Origin: Pleurodeles waltl
Lineage: Eukaryota; Chordata; Amphibia; Caudata; Salamandridae
Length of the DNA stretch: 64,000 bases
Assembly (NCBI RefSeq): GCF_031143425.1
Contig: NC_090444.1
Coordinates: 61,747,533-61,811,532, forward strand
Reading direction: 5' to 3'
Below are positions 45,969 to 56,168 of the stretch, piece after piece. The notes under the pieces are model-generated. The model saw only the letters and a program-made list of their open reading frames with translations. It made no database searches and was not told the DNA's origin. A program made the position numbers and the translations under genes. The first letter of the stretch is position 1. Every line of letters begins with the position of its first letter.

Positions 45969-47794
45969 TTGACGCTGTGGATCTTTCTGAATCCTGAGTG
46001 AATGTTGTCTAGAAGATGGTGAATTTCGAGGTGAGATGTGAGTTGCTTGCTGATGGCCTTCTCAATCACTTTGACTGGATAGGGAAGAAGGGAGGCAGAT
46101 TGGAAGTTGCTCAGTTGATTCAGGTCAGCTGTCAGCTTCTTGAGGAGGGCATTGATTTCTGCAGGTTTCCATTACTCTATGAAAGTGTCAGACGTGATGG
46201 AGGTGTTGATGATGTGTGTCTGGGTGGTGCTGATTGGTGATGTTCCCAGGTTGTAGATGTGAGGGTGCTATGGGTCCACTGGGGCCCCTGAGTGGGTAAT
46301 TGCCACTGTGCTGCTGTGTTATTTCTGGTGAGAGGTGTCCATTCCGTCAGGTGGCCATCAGGTTGGTGGTGGATAGGTTGGCAACAAGTTGGGTTGGTGT
46401 GCAAAGTTGCTGTAGATGTTTGTGAATTTGCTGTGGAAGATGTTGGCTAGGTTGTTGACGAGTTACTAGGAGGCAACAATGTTGTTGACAGCGGCTGGGG
46501 GTGAGGTGAAACCCTTAACATTCAAGAAGATCTCCTTGCAGCTGTAGGAGTTTAGGTAGGATTGTTGACTTGAGGTGTGTTGATTTGGAAGTGAATGATG
46601 GAGTGGTCAGTTCATGTTAGTGTTGTGGTGGAGTTGTATTGATGCTGTTGCTTATGGTGACGATGGGGTCAAGTGTGTGTTTTGGTTCAGGGACAAGCTG
46701 GGTGAGTCCGATGTTGCTCAAGCTTTTGAGGAGTGCTGTGGAGCAGGGTTTGTTTTGGTCTTCTAGGTGATAGTTGAGGTCACCGAGAAGAATGTGGACT
46801 CTGGAGTTGATGGTGAACAGAGGGACGAAGTTGGACGCTGAGGTTAGGGAAGCTGGCTTGTGGTCCAGGTGGTCAGTAGGCGAGGGTTGTTTTCAGGATT
46901 ACATTTTCTGAGATTTGCAGCTTGAAGTGCAGGTGCTCCATGAATGGGATTGCAGTCTCTGTGGATGTTGTGCATTTGATAGATTTTTTGTAGACTATAG
47001 CGAGTCCTCCTCCTGGTTTGTGAAGGCAGTCCTGTTGAGTGATATTGTAGTATTGTAGCCTGCTAGGATTACTGTGGCGATGTCGGGCCGTGAGGGATTG
47101 AGCCAGGCCTCTGCGATAAAGTGGATGTCAGGTACGTCGCTGCTCAGCAGGTCCCATATTTCGGTTGTGCGTTTGCTGAGTGATCATGTGTTGAAAAGCA
47201 TGCATGTGAGAGGGTGTTGACGTGCATGTTTGCTGTGTAGGGTGGGGATGAAAGCACGGTTGCTGCTTGTGTGGCCTGTGTGGTGGTAGGAAGAGTTGAG
47301 GCTGTTGTTAATATTTGTGTGGGGGGTGTGGGTGAATAATTGCTGGAGCAACGGCAGTGGGTACATGTGTAAGATCCTACTGTGGTGTGAGGTGTACCAC
47401 GGCATCAGTTGATGGAACAGCATCCAGGGTTCTTGCAACCTAAGGAGTGCTGCAGAGTATTGCTGGATGGTGATTGGACCAGAGTTCCTGGTGCTGGGTG
47501 CAGTTCAAGCACAGACTGGCACAGATGGGCTTGCTTTTGGCATGACGAGTGGCGTGCCCACTGAGCACTTTTGTGTTACAGCTGCAATTAAGTAAGTCCT
47601 GGAAGAGGAGTTCAGGTTGCAGTACTATCATTTCCTGTGCTGATGGGTGATGGGAAAAAACATTTATGTATTTACCTTCACAATATTTCAGTTGTCAATA
47701 TTTTGACTGCAATATTTTTGTAGGACAATATGTCTTTCCTCAATATTCTGACATACAACCAATCCTCAGTGTACAACAGTGTAAAATACACTAT

Positions 47795-47838
47795 GGCCCT
47801 CATTCGGACCTTGGCGGGCCAGGGTTGGAATGACCACC
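47795..47838. mobile_element. 44-bp micro-MITE with Harbinger-type ends
   Basis: The left GGCCCTCATTC and right GAATGACCACC are the two termini seen in the larger hairpin-chain MITEs, here almost back to back. TAT flanks both sides (47792-47794, 47839-47841). The whole is reduced to termini plus about 20 bases. Confidence 0.6.
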
Positions 47839-47841
47839 TAT

Positions 47842-48090
47842 GTTTCCAGACTTTTCTTCATTGTAAATATATCTCATGGTCCTAGACCCACAAATCCTGA
47901 TTCAGAGTGGAATTTATACTGCAGAATGCTTCTGTTGTGTGCAACTAAAAAGGTGTACAACTCCATCTCGGGGTGTCGTGAGCGGGGGATAAAAACCTAA
48001 ATAATAGCAAACCTGTATTTGCAATAGTATCTGACTAAGGGGCAATATTTGTCTGCTACAATCGAATACCTCTGGCATGAATGATGACAT
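47842..48090. other. Spacer between two Harbinger-type elements
   Basis: No feature is recognised. Confidence 0.4.
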
Positions 48091-48093
48091 TTA

Positions 48094-48750
48094 GGGGGTG
48101 ATTCTGACGCCGGGGCCAGGGTCGGCGGGAGCACCGCCAACAGGCTGTCGGTGCCCCGCAGGGCATTCTGACCGCGGCGGTTTGGCCGCGGTCAGATGCG
48201 GAAAACCGGCAGTCTCCCGCCGGTTTTCCGCTGCCCTGGGAATCCCCCATGGCGGCGCAGCTTGCTGCGCCGCCATGGGGGATTCTGACAGCCCATACCG
48301 CCATCCTGTTCCTGGCGGTTCTCCCGCCAGGAACAGGATGGCGGTATGGGTTGTCGTGGGGCCCCTGGGGGCCCCTGCAGTGCCCATGCCAATGGCATGG
48401 GCACTGCAGGGGCCCCCGTAAGAGGGCCCCACTTTGGCCCCACTGCAGGGGCCCCCGTAAGAGGGCCCCACTTTGTATTTCAGTGTCTGCATTGCATTGC
48501 AGACACTGAAATACGCGACGGGTGCAACTGCACCCGTCGCACCTTCCCACTCCGCCGGCTCAATTCTGAGCCGGCGTCCTCGTGGGAAGGGTTTTTGCAC
48601 TGGGCTGGCGGGCGGCCTTTTGGCGGTCGCCCGCCAGCCCAGTGCAAAAGCCAAAATACCCTCAGCGGTCTTGCGACCGCGGAGCGGTATTTTGGAGGGG
48701 GGAAGTCTGGCGGGCGGCCTCCGCCGCCCGCCAGACTTAGAATGACCCCC
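48094..48750. mobile_element. PIF/Harbinger-type hairpin-chain MITE, 657 bp
   Basis: TTA at 48091-48093 is repeated at 48751-48753, the typical Harbinger TWA target. The left GGGGGTGATTCTGA and right TTAGAATGACCCCC are terminal inverted repeats. The interior is about eleven adjoining hairpins, including GACCGCGG...CCGCGGTC (near 48,168), GCGGAAAACCGGC...GCCGGTTTTCCGC (48,199), a CCCCCATGGCGGCGCAGC stem (48,245), CCATCCTGTTCCTGGCGG (48,300), CTGCAGTGCCCATGCC (48,375), CAGTGTCTGC (48,481), GCGACGGGTGCA (48,516) and CTGGCGGGCGGCC stems (48,603 and 48,708). Open frames are composition effects. Confidence 0.9.
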
Positions 48751-48753
48751 TTA

Positions 48754-49360
48754 GTATGGGATCATTGACACGGAAATTGTATTTCCTGTAGCAGCAATTT
48801 TTATTCTGCAGAGTGAGCAGAATCTATTCACTACTGTGTTCAAAAGGTAAAGCACCCTCAGAAACGCATCCTGCAGTGGACACCGAAAGAAAGACGCATT
48901 AACTGAGCCGGAAAATTCAATATCGCATGTGGTTAGAATGGATAAGAAGTGCCATCGAGCACAGCGGAAATACAAATCACAAGGGAGCCAGAAACGCATG
49001 AATGGTATCACGAGAAAAGGGATCAGAAGTTTCAAGAACACATTTTTTAAGAATATTCATACTCCTGGAATCAAGAGACTCATCTTGCCACAGAGGGACT
49101 CTCCACTCCTGCTGCTGTACTATGATATCAAAACAAGGACCAAACATTGTCTTATTACCGTCCTTTAAATAAGGGTTGTATGGCAAGAGAGTCTTCAATA
49201 TAGTCTTTCTTTAGTTTCTATATTATAGAAAGAATGGAAGTACCCTAATGAAGGCTCCCTCGCCTGTACGCCTGGCCTTCTTCTGGCATAGAAACAGAAA
49301 GAGGACAGTATTACAGGCAAAGGAGACTTTTGTATACAGAGCTGCCAAGGTTTCAAATTG
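48754..49360. other. Unassigned AT-rich sequence
   Basis: No gene or repeat is recognised. A short ATAGAAAGAATGG/TTCTATATTATAG self-complementary stretch occurs near 49,205-49,235. Confidence 0.4.
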
Positions 49361-49364
49361 CTGT

Positions 49365-49735
49365 GTGTGACGTTTTCATAATTTCAGTGTAACTATGAGT
49401 GACATTTCAATGACTATGAGTGACACTTTCTCACGAGTAAATTCAAGCAGTGAAGTTGAGAAAAACAAGTAAATATCAGAAATGACACCCATTTGAGCAC
49501 CCAGAAGCTCTAAAATGCATAACTGGCAAGTTTTCAGATCACTTATGTGACACTTCCATGGTTTCAGTGCAGTTATGAGTGACATTCAACTGCCAAATGT
49601 GTGAAACTCAGAGTGGCACTTTGTCGTGATTAACGACAAGCACTGAAGTGCAGGAAAAGAGGTAAATATGAGGAATTACACCCTTTTGACCAATGAAAAG
49701 CTCTAAGATATCTTGGAAGTGCTGCAAACCCCTGA
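49365..49735. repeat. About 182-bp duplication, two copies
   Basis: The block with TTTCAGTGTAACTATGAGTG, GTAAATATCAGAAATGACACCC and AGAAGCTCTAAAATG recurs about 182 bases later as TTTCAGTGCAGTTATGAGTG, GTAAATATGAGGAATTACACCC and AAAAGCTCTAAGAT. Divergence between copies is moderate. Confidence 0.75.
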
Positions 49736-49955
49736 AATGGAAGTTCATACACTTTTAAAAGAATGTGCATACTCAGGAGAGCTTCAGTCACGGGCTGCGA
49801 CCCCTAGCACTACAATGCGCATGTCACTATCACCCAGAGCATGAACAGAATCGCTCCTTTTAATGTGAACTGTGAAAGTGAAAACACAAGAACGCAGGAA
49901 AGAAGGAAACTATCTTTAGGTGCCTGATGTGTTTGTGCAAAAATAAAGAGGGCAC
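49735..49955. other. Unassigned sequence
   Basis: No feature is recognised before the following array. Confidence 0.35.
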
Positions 49956-50805
49956 AAATAAACAGAGAGAGACAGAAACAGGTGGAACAGTGACAGGGTG
50001 TAGGGAGAGGGACAGGTGCACAAGCAGACCTGGGCACAAATAAACAGAAAGAGACAAAAACAGGTGGTCCAGTGACAGGGTGTAGGGAGAGGGACAGAGA
50101 GAGACAGAAACAGGTGGCCCAGTGACAGGGTGTAGGGACAGGAACAGGTGCACAAGCAGACCTGGGCAGAAATAAACAGAGAGAGACAGAAACAGGTGGC
50201 CCAGTGACAGGGTGTAGGGAGAGAGAGAGGTGCACAAATAGACCTGGGCACAAATAAACAGAGAGAGACAGAAACAGGCGGCCCAGTGACAGGGTGTAGG
50301 GAGAGGGACAGAGAGAGACAGAAACAGGTGGCCCAGTGACAGGGTGTAGGGACAGGGACAGGTGCACAAGCAGACCTGGGCACAAATAAACTGAGAGAGA
50401 CAGAAACAGGTGGCCCAGTGACAGAGTGTAGGGACAGGAACAGGTGCACAAGCAGACCTGGGCAGAAATAAACAGAGAGAGACAGAAACAGGTGGCCCAG
50501 TGACAGGAGGTAGGGAGAGAGAGAGGTGCACAAATAGACCTGGGCACAAATAAACAGAGAGAGACAGAAACAGGCGGCCCAGTGACAGGGTGTAGGGAGA
50601 GGGACAGAGAGAGACAGAAACAGGTGGCCCAGTGACAGGGTGTAGGGACAGGGACAGGTGCACAAGCAGACCTGGGCACAAATAAACAGAGAGAGACAGA
50701 AACAGGTGGCCCAGTGACAGAGTGTAGGGACAGGGACAGAGGGAGACAGAAACAGGTGGCCCAGTGACAGAGTGTAGGGGGAGAGAGGTGCACAAAGAGA
50801 GCAGG
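49956..50805 (+). repeat. Tandem array with AAACAGAGAGAGACAGAAAC units and a higher-order period near 0.3 kb
   Basis: A segment of about 48 bases (GAGAGACAGAAACAGGTGGC, CCAGTGACAGGGTGTAGGGA, GAGGGACA) alternates with AGGTGCACAAGCAGACCTGG and GCACAAATAAAC. The variant CAGGCGGCCC at 50,275 recurs at 50,571, giving a higher-order period of about 296 bases. The three overlapping 249-406-codon minus-strand frames, rich in Cys, Ser and Leu, are repeat translations. Confidence 0.92.
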
Positions 50806-51525
50806 CAAGGGAGATAGAGGGGGAAGAGGGGCACGATGGGCATTTAGTGCATCAGAAGACGACGAGTCCCAAAGACACAGGGTCATAGAGACCGGGGCAG
50901 AAAGAAAGAGGAACCAAACAGTCAACAAAGAAAAAGAGACAGGAAACAGAGACAGGGGACAGAGAGACAGCACAGAGGAAGGCAGGAGAGATGGGACAGA
51001 CAGAGATGAGACAGAGTACATGTGTGCCACGAGACAGGGGGTGCAAGAACAGGTGAGCTGTCTGAGGATACTCTGGCCGGTGTGTTAGGCCAGAAGCAAC
51101 AGGTGTTTAAAGGAGCATCGCTCCCTGAGGGACACGTGGCCCGTGGTGCCTGGCACAGGGGCAGCCACGAGGGGGGAGGCTCGAGGGATGGGGGGCACAG
51201 AAGGGATGGGGGAGAGGGTGTGGACCCTGGTCCTCACAGGGTGGAGGAGGGGACACGGGGTGGCTAGTGTGGCTGAGGTCAGTGTCCCAAGCTTCCTACT
51301 TCCTTAATTTTCAAGGTAGACCTCTTGATGGAGGTGGGGGGGGGGGGTCACACAGAGATTAATTCCTTGCGGGTGTTGAGGGCCCAGGATGAGAGTTTCC
51401 GGTTTAGGCCCGCTCAGCTCCAGGCCGTGAAGTCCCCTCCAGGTGTCCAGGGGCTACAGGTGCGACCCCCAGGGAGAGTTGAGCGTCACCTGCCTCGGAG
51501 CGAAACTGTGGGTGCGTCGGAGGCA
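50806..51525. other. GA-rich then GC-rich unassigned sequence
   Basis: 50,806-51,010 continues as loose GACAGAG words. 51,100-51,530 is GC-rich with GGGG runs. No supported gene is present. Confidence 0.4.
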
Positions 51526-51533
51526 CGTAGAAG

Positions 51534-52192
51534 CTGGGGCGTAGCATAGGGGTGGCGTTTGTGTTACAACCCCCCCCCCAATAAATGTAGTTTCTGAAAA
51601 ATGCTTGGGTTCACATACACAGACTCAAAACGTACACACACTCCCTCCCTGCTTTCAAAGTCTTCATCAACGTTGGTTATTTTGCAAAATATTGTGTTGT
51701 TATGGTCGAGTGCAAAGCACTCCGTCCCATGCTCTAGTCTCTCTTTGGGCGTCAAACCACGCCCATGCCACGTCAGTCACTTTCATTGGTTCGTGGGCTT
51801 GCCTTTTAAAATCCGCTTGTTTTCATTTGTGAAAGGCATGCATACGTCATGCCTTTTCCGGTGGTTAGACCACCTACACAGCACCGGTAAACTACTGAAA
51901 ACATACGAGTCTCAATGTTTTCAGCCTGGTGTCCAGACTACTTTATCTGTTTATTTTCTACACAGCACGATCGCGCTGCGTTTTCTTTTCTTTACAGCGC
52001 TAATAGCTCTAACTTGAGCAAATGCGAGACCCGTTGCATTAAAAATGCTTGTTTTTCTTAGTCGCCCTTCCAATCTGCATTCGACTCCCTTTCCACTGCT
52101 TCTTGGGCACCTCTAACTTGTCCTATAATATATGTTGACATTATATACCAGCCTGCTTGTTGGAAAATGTTACTGGCCACGCTACGCCCCTG
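51534..52192. mobile_element. hAT-type non-autonomous element, 659 bp
   Basis: The left CTGGGGCGTAGCATAGG and right CCACGCTACGCCCCTG are inverted repeats related to the CAGTGGCGTAGCG ends at 63,628. The 8-bp flanks CGTAGAAG (51526-51533) and TGTAGGAG (52193-52200) match at 6 of 8. Inside lies a dispersed repeat (51,699-52,054) that also occurs at 62,549-62,972. No transposase is present. Confidence 0.7.
51699..52054 (+). repeat. Dispersed repeat with AAATGCTTGTT 3' end, copy 1
   Basis: Shared with 62,549-62,972: GGTCGAG near the start, GTTCGTGGGCTT.CC.TTTAAAA in the middle, and GCTAATAGCTCTAACTTGAG then CCGTTGCATT and AAATGCTTGTT at the end. The family is unknown to me. Confidence 0.65.
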
Positions 52193-52200
52193 TGTAGGAG

Positions 52201-52925
52201 GCACAGAAAGCACTTGAGGTAGCTGTTTAAGGTGACAGTGGATCCCCAGGTGACTGCGTTCATGAAGGATGAAAGGCCCCCAAGCCCTACTCTCCCCCGG
52301 CGACTGAAGCTGTTGTGCCCTACGGTCTCCTGTGTGGCTAAAAGGTTAAGCAGGATCGGCCTGCCCAGCACATCCCGTCCGCCGTTCCGACAGTGCTGTA
52401 CAGACTCTCCGGGGGTCTTCTCGGCGCTGTGTCTAAACACCTCGCAGGGGAGGCTGTTATTTTCTTGTGCTGTCCCAGGTTTTCCAAGAGTTTAGAGGTC
52501 CTTGGTGTCTACCTAGGGCCGGGGGGCTCACGTTCACTGGGCCCCCAGGGTCATGGTCGTAGGAAGTGTGGGGGACGCAGGGGATGCATCCCCCCCTGAT
52601 TTTGGAGGGTGGGGGACACGGGGGACGAAGGTGAGGGGGACAAGGGGACAAAATAATTTCCCCTCTCACATCTATTATTCAGAGGGCCATTAGCTCACAA
52701 AAGCGCTACTTATAATAGCCCTGTACCGACCATCCTCCAATCTGATGGTAACAGAATGAAGGTGAGTCCGGAGGCCCCCTGCGCCCTCTGCCCTTTTGTT
52801 TGTCCTGTTCACAACTGTGGGCATCAAGGGTGCTCATAAGAACAAAGGGCACGAGGAGGAGAAAAGAGTTTTGGATGATTACTGTCTGCATCACCTGCCG
52901 CCTTCAAGAGGAGCTGAAAGACAAT
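52201..52925. other. Unassigned GC-rich sequence
   Basis: A GGGGGACA-rich stretch lies at 52,560-52,650. No supported gene is present. Confidence 0.4.
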
Positions 52926-52929
52926 GAGG

Positions 52930-53095
52930 AAGATCTAAAGAGGAAACAGAGTCCCACTCACCCTGATGCCTGCAGGCTAGAAAGGAGACTCTGTGAAACA
53001 CAATATTTGTATTTGCCTAAGATCACACCAGTTGGTGAAACAGTGAAGTCGAGATTGAGCCCAGATTTTACCTTTTCACACAACAATTTAGCTAT
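52930..53095 (+). repeat. MIR/CORE-SINE-like fragment
   Basis: TTTGCCTAAGATCACACCAG followed by TTGGTGAAACAGTGAAGTC and GAGATTGAGCCCAGA resembles the MIR consensus pattern of a CCTAAGGTCACACAGCTAGT stretch then GGATTTGAACCC. A shorter similar phrase, TGCCCAAGATCACACACAGG, occurs near 60,004. The assignment rests on memory of the family. Confidence 0.45.
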
Positions 53096-53299
53096 TAGAA
53101 GGCTATATTTTTCTAACATTTATGTTTAATGTTTTGTTATTTAGGTAATGAAGGGCTTGATTACAGCGTGGCTAACAGGGAGAAGCCATATTTCATTTTG
53201 GGCCGTTAAGCCTAGCATTATTATTTATGTTGTTGTTATTGTTACATACTTAAGCATATTGAAGTATATTATCTTTTCTCTATCTTTTCTTCACTCTTC

Positions 53300-55838
53300 T
53301 CTGAAACAATCTACCCTATGCCACTGCACCCTACACCACGTTTCTCCACTCTGTGCTACTCTACTCCACTGCAATCTATGCTCTACCACTCCACTCTACA
53401 CCACTCTACTCTGCAGCACTCTACACTACGCCACTGCAATCTATGCTTTTCTACTCTAACAATTGTACACTACGCCCCTGCACTCTGCCAGTGCACTCTT
53501 CACCACTTTACTCAAAACCAATGCACTCTATGCCACTGCACTCTATGCCAATCTACTCTGCACCACAGCACTCTATTCCACTGCTTTCAATGCCACTGTA
53601 CTCTGCGCCACAGCACTCTATGCCACTGCACTCTATGCCACTCTTCATTACACCACTGTAATCTGCGACCCTCTAATCTGCAACATTGCACTCTCTGCCA
53701 CTGAACTCCACGCCACTCTACTCTGCACTACTGCACTCAATGCCACTGTACTCTGTCCCACTGCACTCTCTTCTGCATCACTGCACTCTAATCTACTCCA
53801 CTCCACTGTAGACACTTCACTCTACTTTGAAATCATCTCCTCTATGCCACTGCAATCTACGCAACTCAACTCTATGCTATGACAGTCTAATCTACCCTGC
53901 ACCACTCCAATGTACCCTGCGCCACTCCAATCTGCTCTGCACCGCTCTATGCTACTGCACTCTACATCACTATACTCCACTCTGCAACAATCTACTCTTC
54001 ACCACTATACTGTACTCTGCAGCAATCTACTCTATGCCACGGCACTCTATGCAGCTCTATTCTACTCTGCACCGCTGTACTCTAAGCCACTCTTCTCTCC
54101 TCTGCATCACTCTACATCACTGCACTCTACACCAATGCATTCTATGCCACTCTACACCACTGCCCTTTATGACACTCTGCTCTGCAACACTGCACTCTGC
54201 CACTGAACTATACTCCTCTCTACTCTGCACCACGGGACTCTGCTCTGCATCACTCTACATCACTGCACTCTACACCAATGCATTCTATGCCACCCTACTC
54301 TACACCATTGCCCTTTATGACACTCTACTCTGCAACACTGCACTCTGCCACTGAACTATACTCCTCTCTACTCTGCACCACAGCACTCTACTCTGCACCG
54401 CTCAACTATATGCCACTCTACTGCACTCTACACCAATGTACCATATGCCACTACACTCTATGACATTCTACTCTACAATACTGCACTCTGCCACTGAACT
54501 ATACTCCTCTCTACTCTGCACCACGGGACTCTGCTCTGCATCACTCTACATCACTGCACTCTACACCAATGCATTCTATGCCACTCTACTCTACACCACT
54601 GCCCTTTATGACACTCTACTCTGCAACACTGCACTCTGCCACTGAACTATACTCCTCTCTACTCTGCACCACGGCACTCTACTCTGCACCGCTCAACAAT
54701 ATGCCACTCTACTGCACTCTACACCAATGTACTATATGCCACTACACTCTATGCCACTCTACTCTGCATCACTGCACTCCACCACAGCACTCTACACCAG
54801 TCTACTCTACCTTGCATCACTCCACTCTACCATGCACCGCATCACTCTGACATATCACTCTGAACCACTGCAATCTATGATGTGCCACTCCACTCTATCA
54901 TGCACCGCATCACTCTATGACACAGCACTCTGAACCACTGCAATCTATGATGTGCCACTCCACTCTATCATGCACTGCATCATTCTGTGACACAGCAATC
55001 TGAACCACTGCAATCTATGATGTGCCACTCCACTCTACCATGCACTGCATCATTCTGTGACACAGCACTCTGCCCCACTGCACTCCTCACCACTGCAATC
55101 TATGCTGTGCCACTCCACTCTGCTCCCCTCTACTCTTCACCACTCTACTCTACTGCACTGTACGCTAAACCAGTGCAGTCTTCGCCAATGCACTCTACAC
55201 CACTTTACTCAAAACCAATGAACTCTATACCACTACACTCTACGCCAATCTACTTTGCACCACTGTACTCTATGCCACTTCACTCTAGACCACCCGACTC
55301 CACTCTATGACACTTCACTCTGACATTACACTCCATGATACTAGACTCTGACACTCTATTCCATTAAACTCTAACACCTTCTCCACTCTGTAACTCCCTA
55401 CACAACTCCCTATACGCCACTCCATTCCACTTTACTCCACTCTGTGCCACTCCACCCCACTTTATGCCACTTAAATCTACAATACTCTACTCAACACCAC
55501 TGCACACAACCACTATACAATGTACTATGCTCAACAACACTCTACCCAACTGTCTCTATGCCAGTTCACGTTACTATGCCACTCCACTATACAATGTACT
55601 ATGCTCAACAACACTCTACCCAACTGTCTCTATGCCAGTTCACGTTACTATGCCACTCCACTATACAATGTACTATGCTCAACAACACTCTACCCAACTT
55701 TCTCTATGCCAGTTCACGTTACTTTACTTCACTCTACTCCAGTTCACTCTTCTTTATGCCTTTCCACTCTACGACACTCTGCCACTCCACTCTGTGATGC
55801 TCTATTACACTGTGACACTACTCCACTACTACTTTATG
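53300..55838 (+). repeat. CCACTCTACTCTGCACCACTGCA-type satellite, 2.5 kb
   Basis: The tract is built of about 10-15-base words (CCACTCTA, CTCTGCAC, CACTGCACTCTATG). Larger duplications are superimposed, such as the block with ACTGAACTATACTCCTCTCT repeated from about 54,200 to 54,660. A 74-bp unit, TGTACTATGCTCAACAACAC, occurs three times at 55,521, 55,595 and 55,669. Frames of up to 175 codons on the plus strand are repeat translations. Confidence 0.92.
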
Positions 55839-56163
55839 GCATTGGCGCTTGATTAGAGATTCAGATCTCCATTGATTGCCTTCTCACTCATATGAGACGT
55901 GAGTCAGATTTGTCTTCGCCGTTTTGGTTACGAGCCCTCTGTAACCCTTTTAACTCAAGCTTAACGAAGACTTAGGATGATCCTGATACTTGTCTAGGGG
56001 ATCGAAATATCGTCGGCCAAAGTACCTTGACTTGAATTTATGATATTGTACAGAAGTTGGCATAAGCATAGGTTCTATGAGCTAATTACTTCTTGTTTCT
56101 CTATTTGAGTCATTCTTGTAAAAGTCAGTGTATAAAAGCTTGTAAATCATTACTGTGGATGCT
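55839..56163. other. Unassigned sequence around the ribozyme-like motif
   Basis: About 320 bases between satellite and LTR. The only recognisable item is the hammerhead-like motif listed separately. Confidence 0.4.
55978..56020 (+). ncRNA. Degenerate type I hammerhead-ribozyme-like motif
   Basis: CTGATAC (55983-55989) sits where CTGATGA is expected. A weak stem II follows, then CGAAA (56003-56007), a very short stem III, and GTC (56012-56014) with GGCC. This order is that of minimal type I hammerheads found with Penelope-like and other retroelements. The core A/G positions in CTGATGA are changed and the 5' partner for GGCC is mutated, so activity is unlikely. Confidence 0.4.
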
Positions 56164-56168
56164 AACCT

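Larger units (their letters stand above)
43891..47640 (-). mobile_element. L2/CR1-like LINE, heavily decayed, interrupted at 45143-45959
   Basis: Read on the minus strand, this non-LTR retrotransposon has endonuclease then reverse transcriptase in the usual order. The endonuclease is marked by DIHFIAEAWL (about 47,130-47,100) and ILLGDLNYHLED (about 46,795-46,760), then HTLDPIV. The reverse transcriptase is marked by SGFRKIHSVKTVL, LILLDLCGLHTVSHNTLL, GRVPQGAYLSPTLF and AYADDTQL. The C-terminal VINRLDCSNTL follows, then a 3' UTR ending in a (TAACA)-like tail at 43,891-43,907. Frameshifts and stops are frequent. The 3' UTR end (GCGCTTGG.TACC, ATTTGTATAGC on the plus strand) matches the fragment at 60,903. 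The 5' boundary is uncertain. Removing the inserted element would leave about 2.9 kb. Confidence 0.87.

Noticed and set aside
49810..51030. Minus-strand 406-codon frame, Cys/Leu/Pro/Ser-rich, could pass for a secreted or membrane protein
   Set aside because: It is the translation of the GACAGAAACAGG tandem array. Three overlapping frames are open and the amino-acid repeats follow the DNA period.
53318..54354. Overlapping plus-strand frames in the CCACTCTA satellite
   Set aside because: All three plus-strand frames are open in parts. Composition is low-complexity His/Ser/Thr/Leu/Tyr with no domain.
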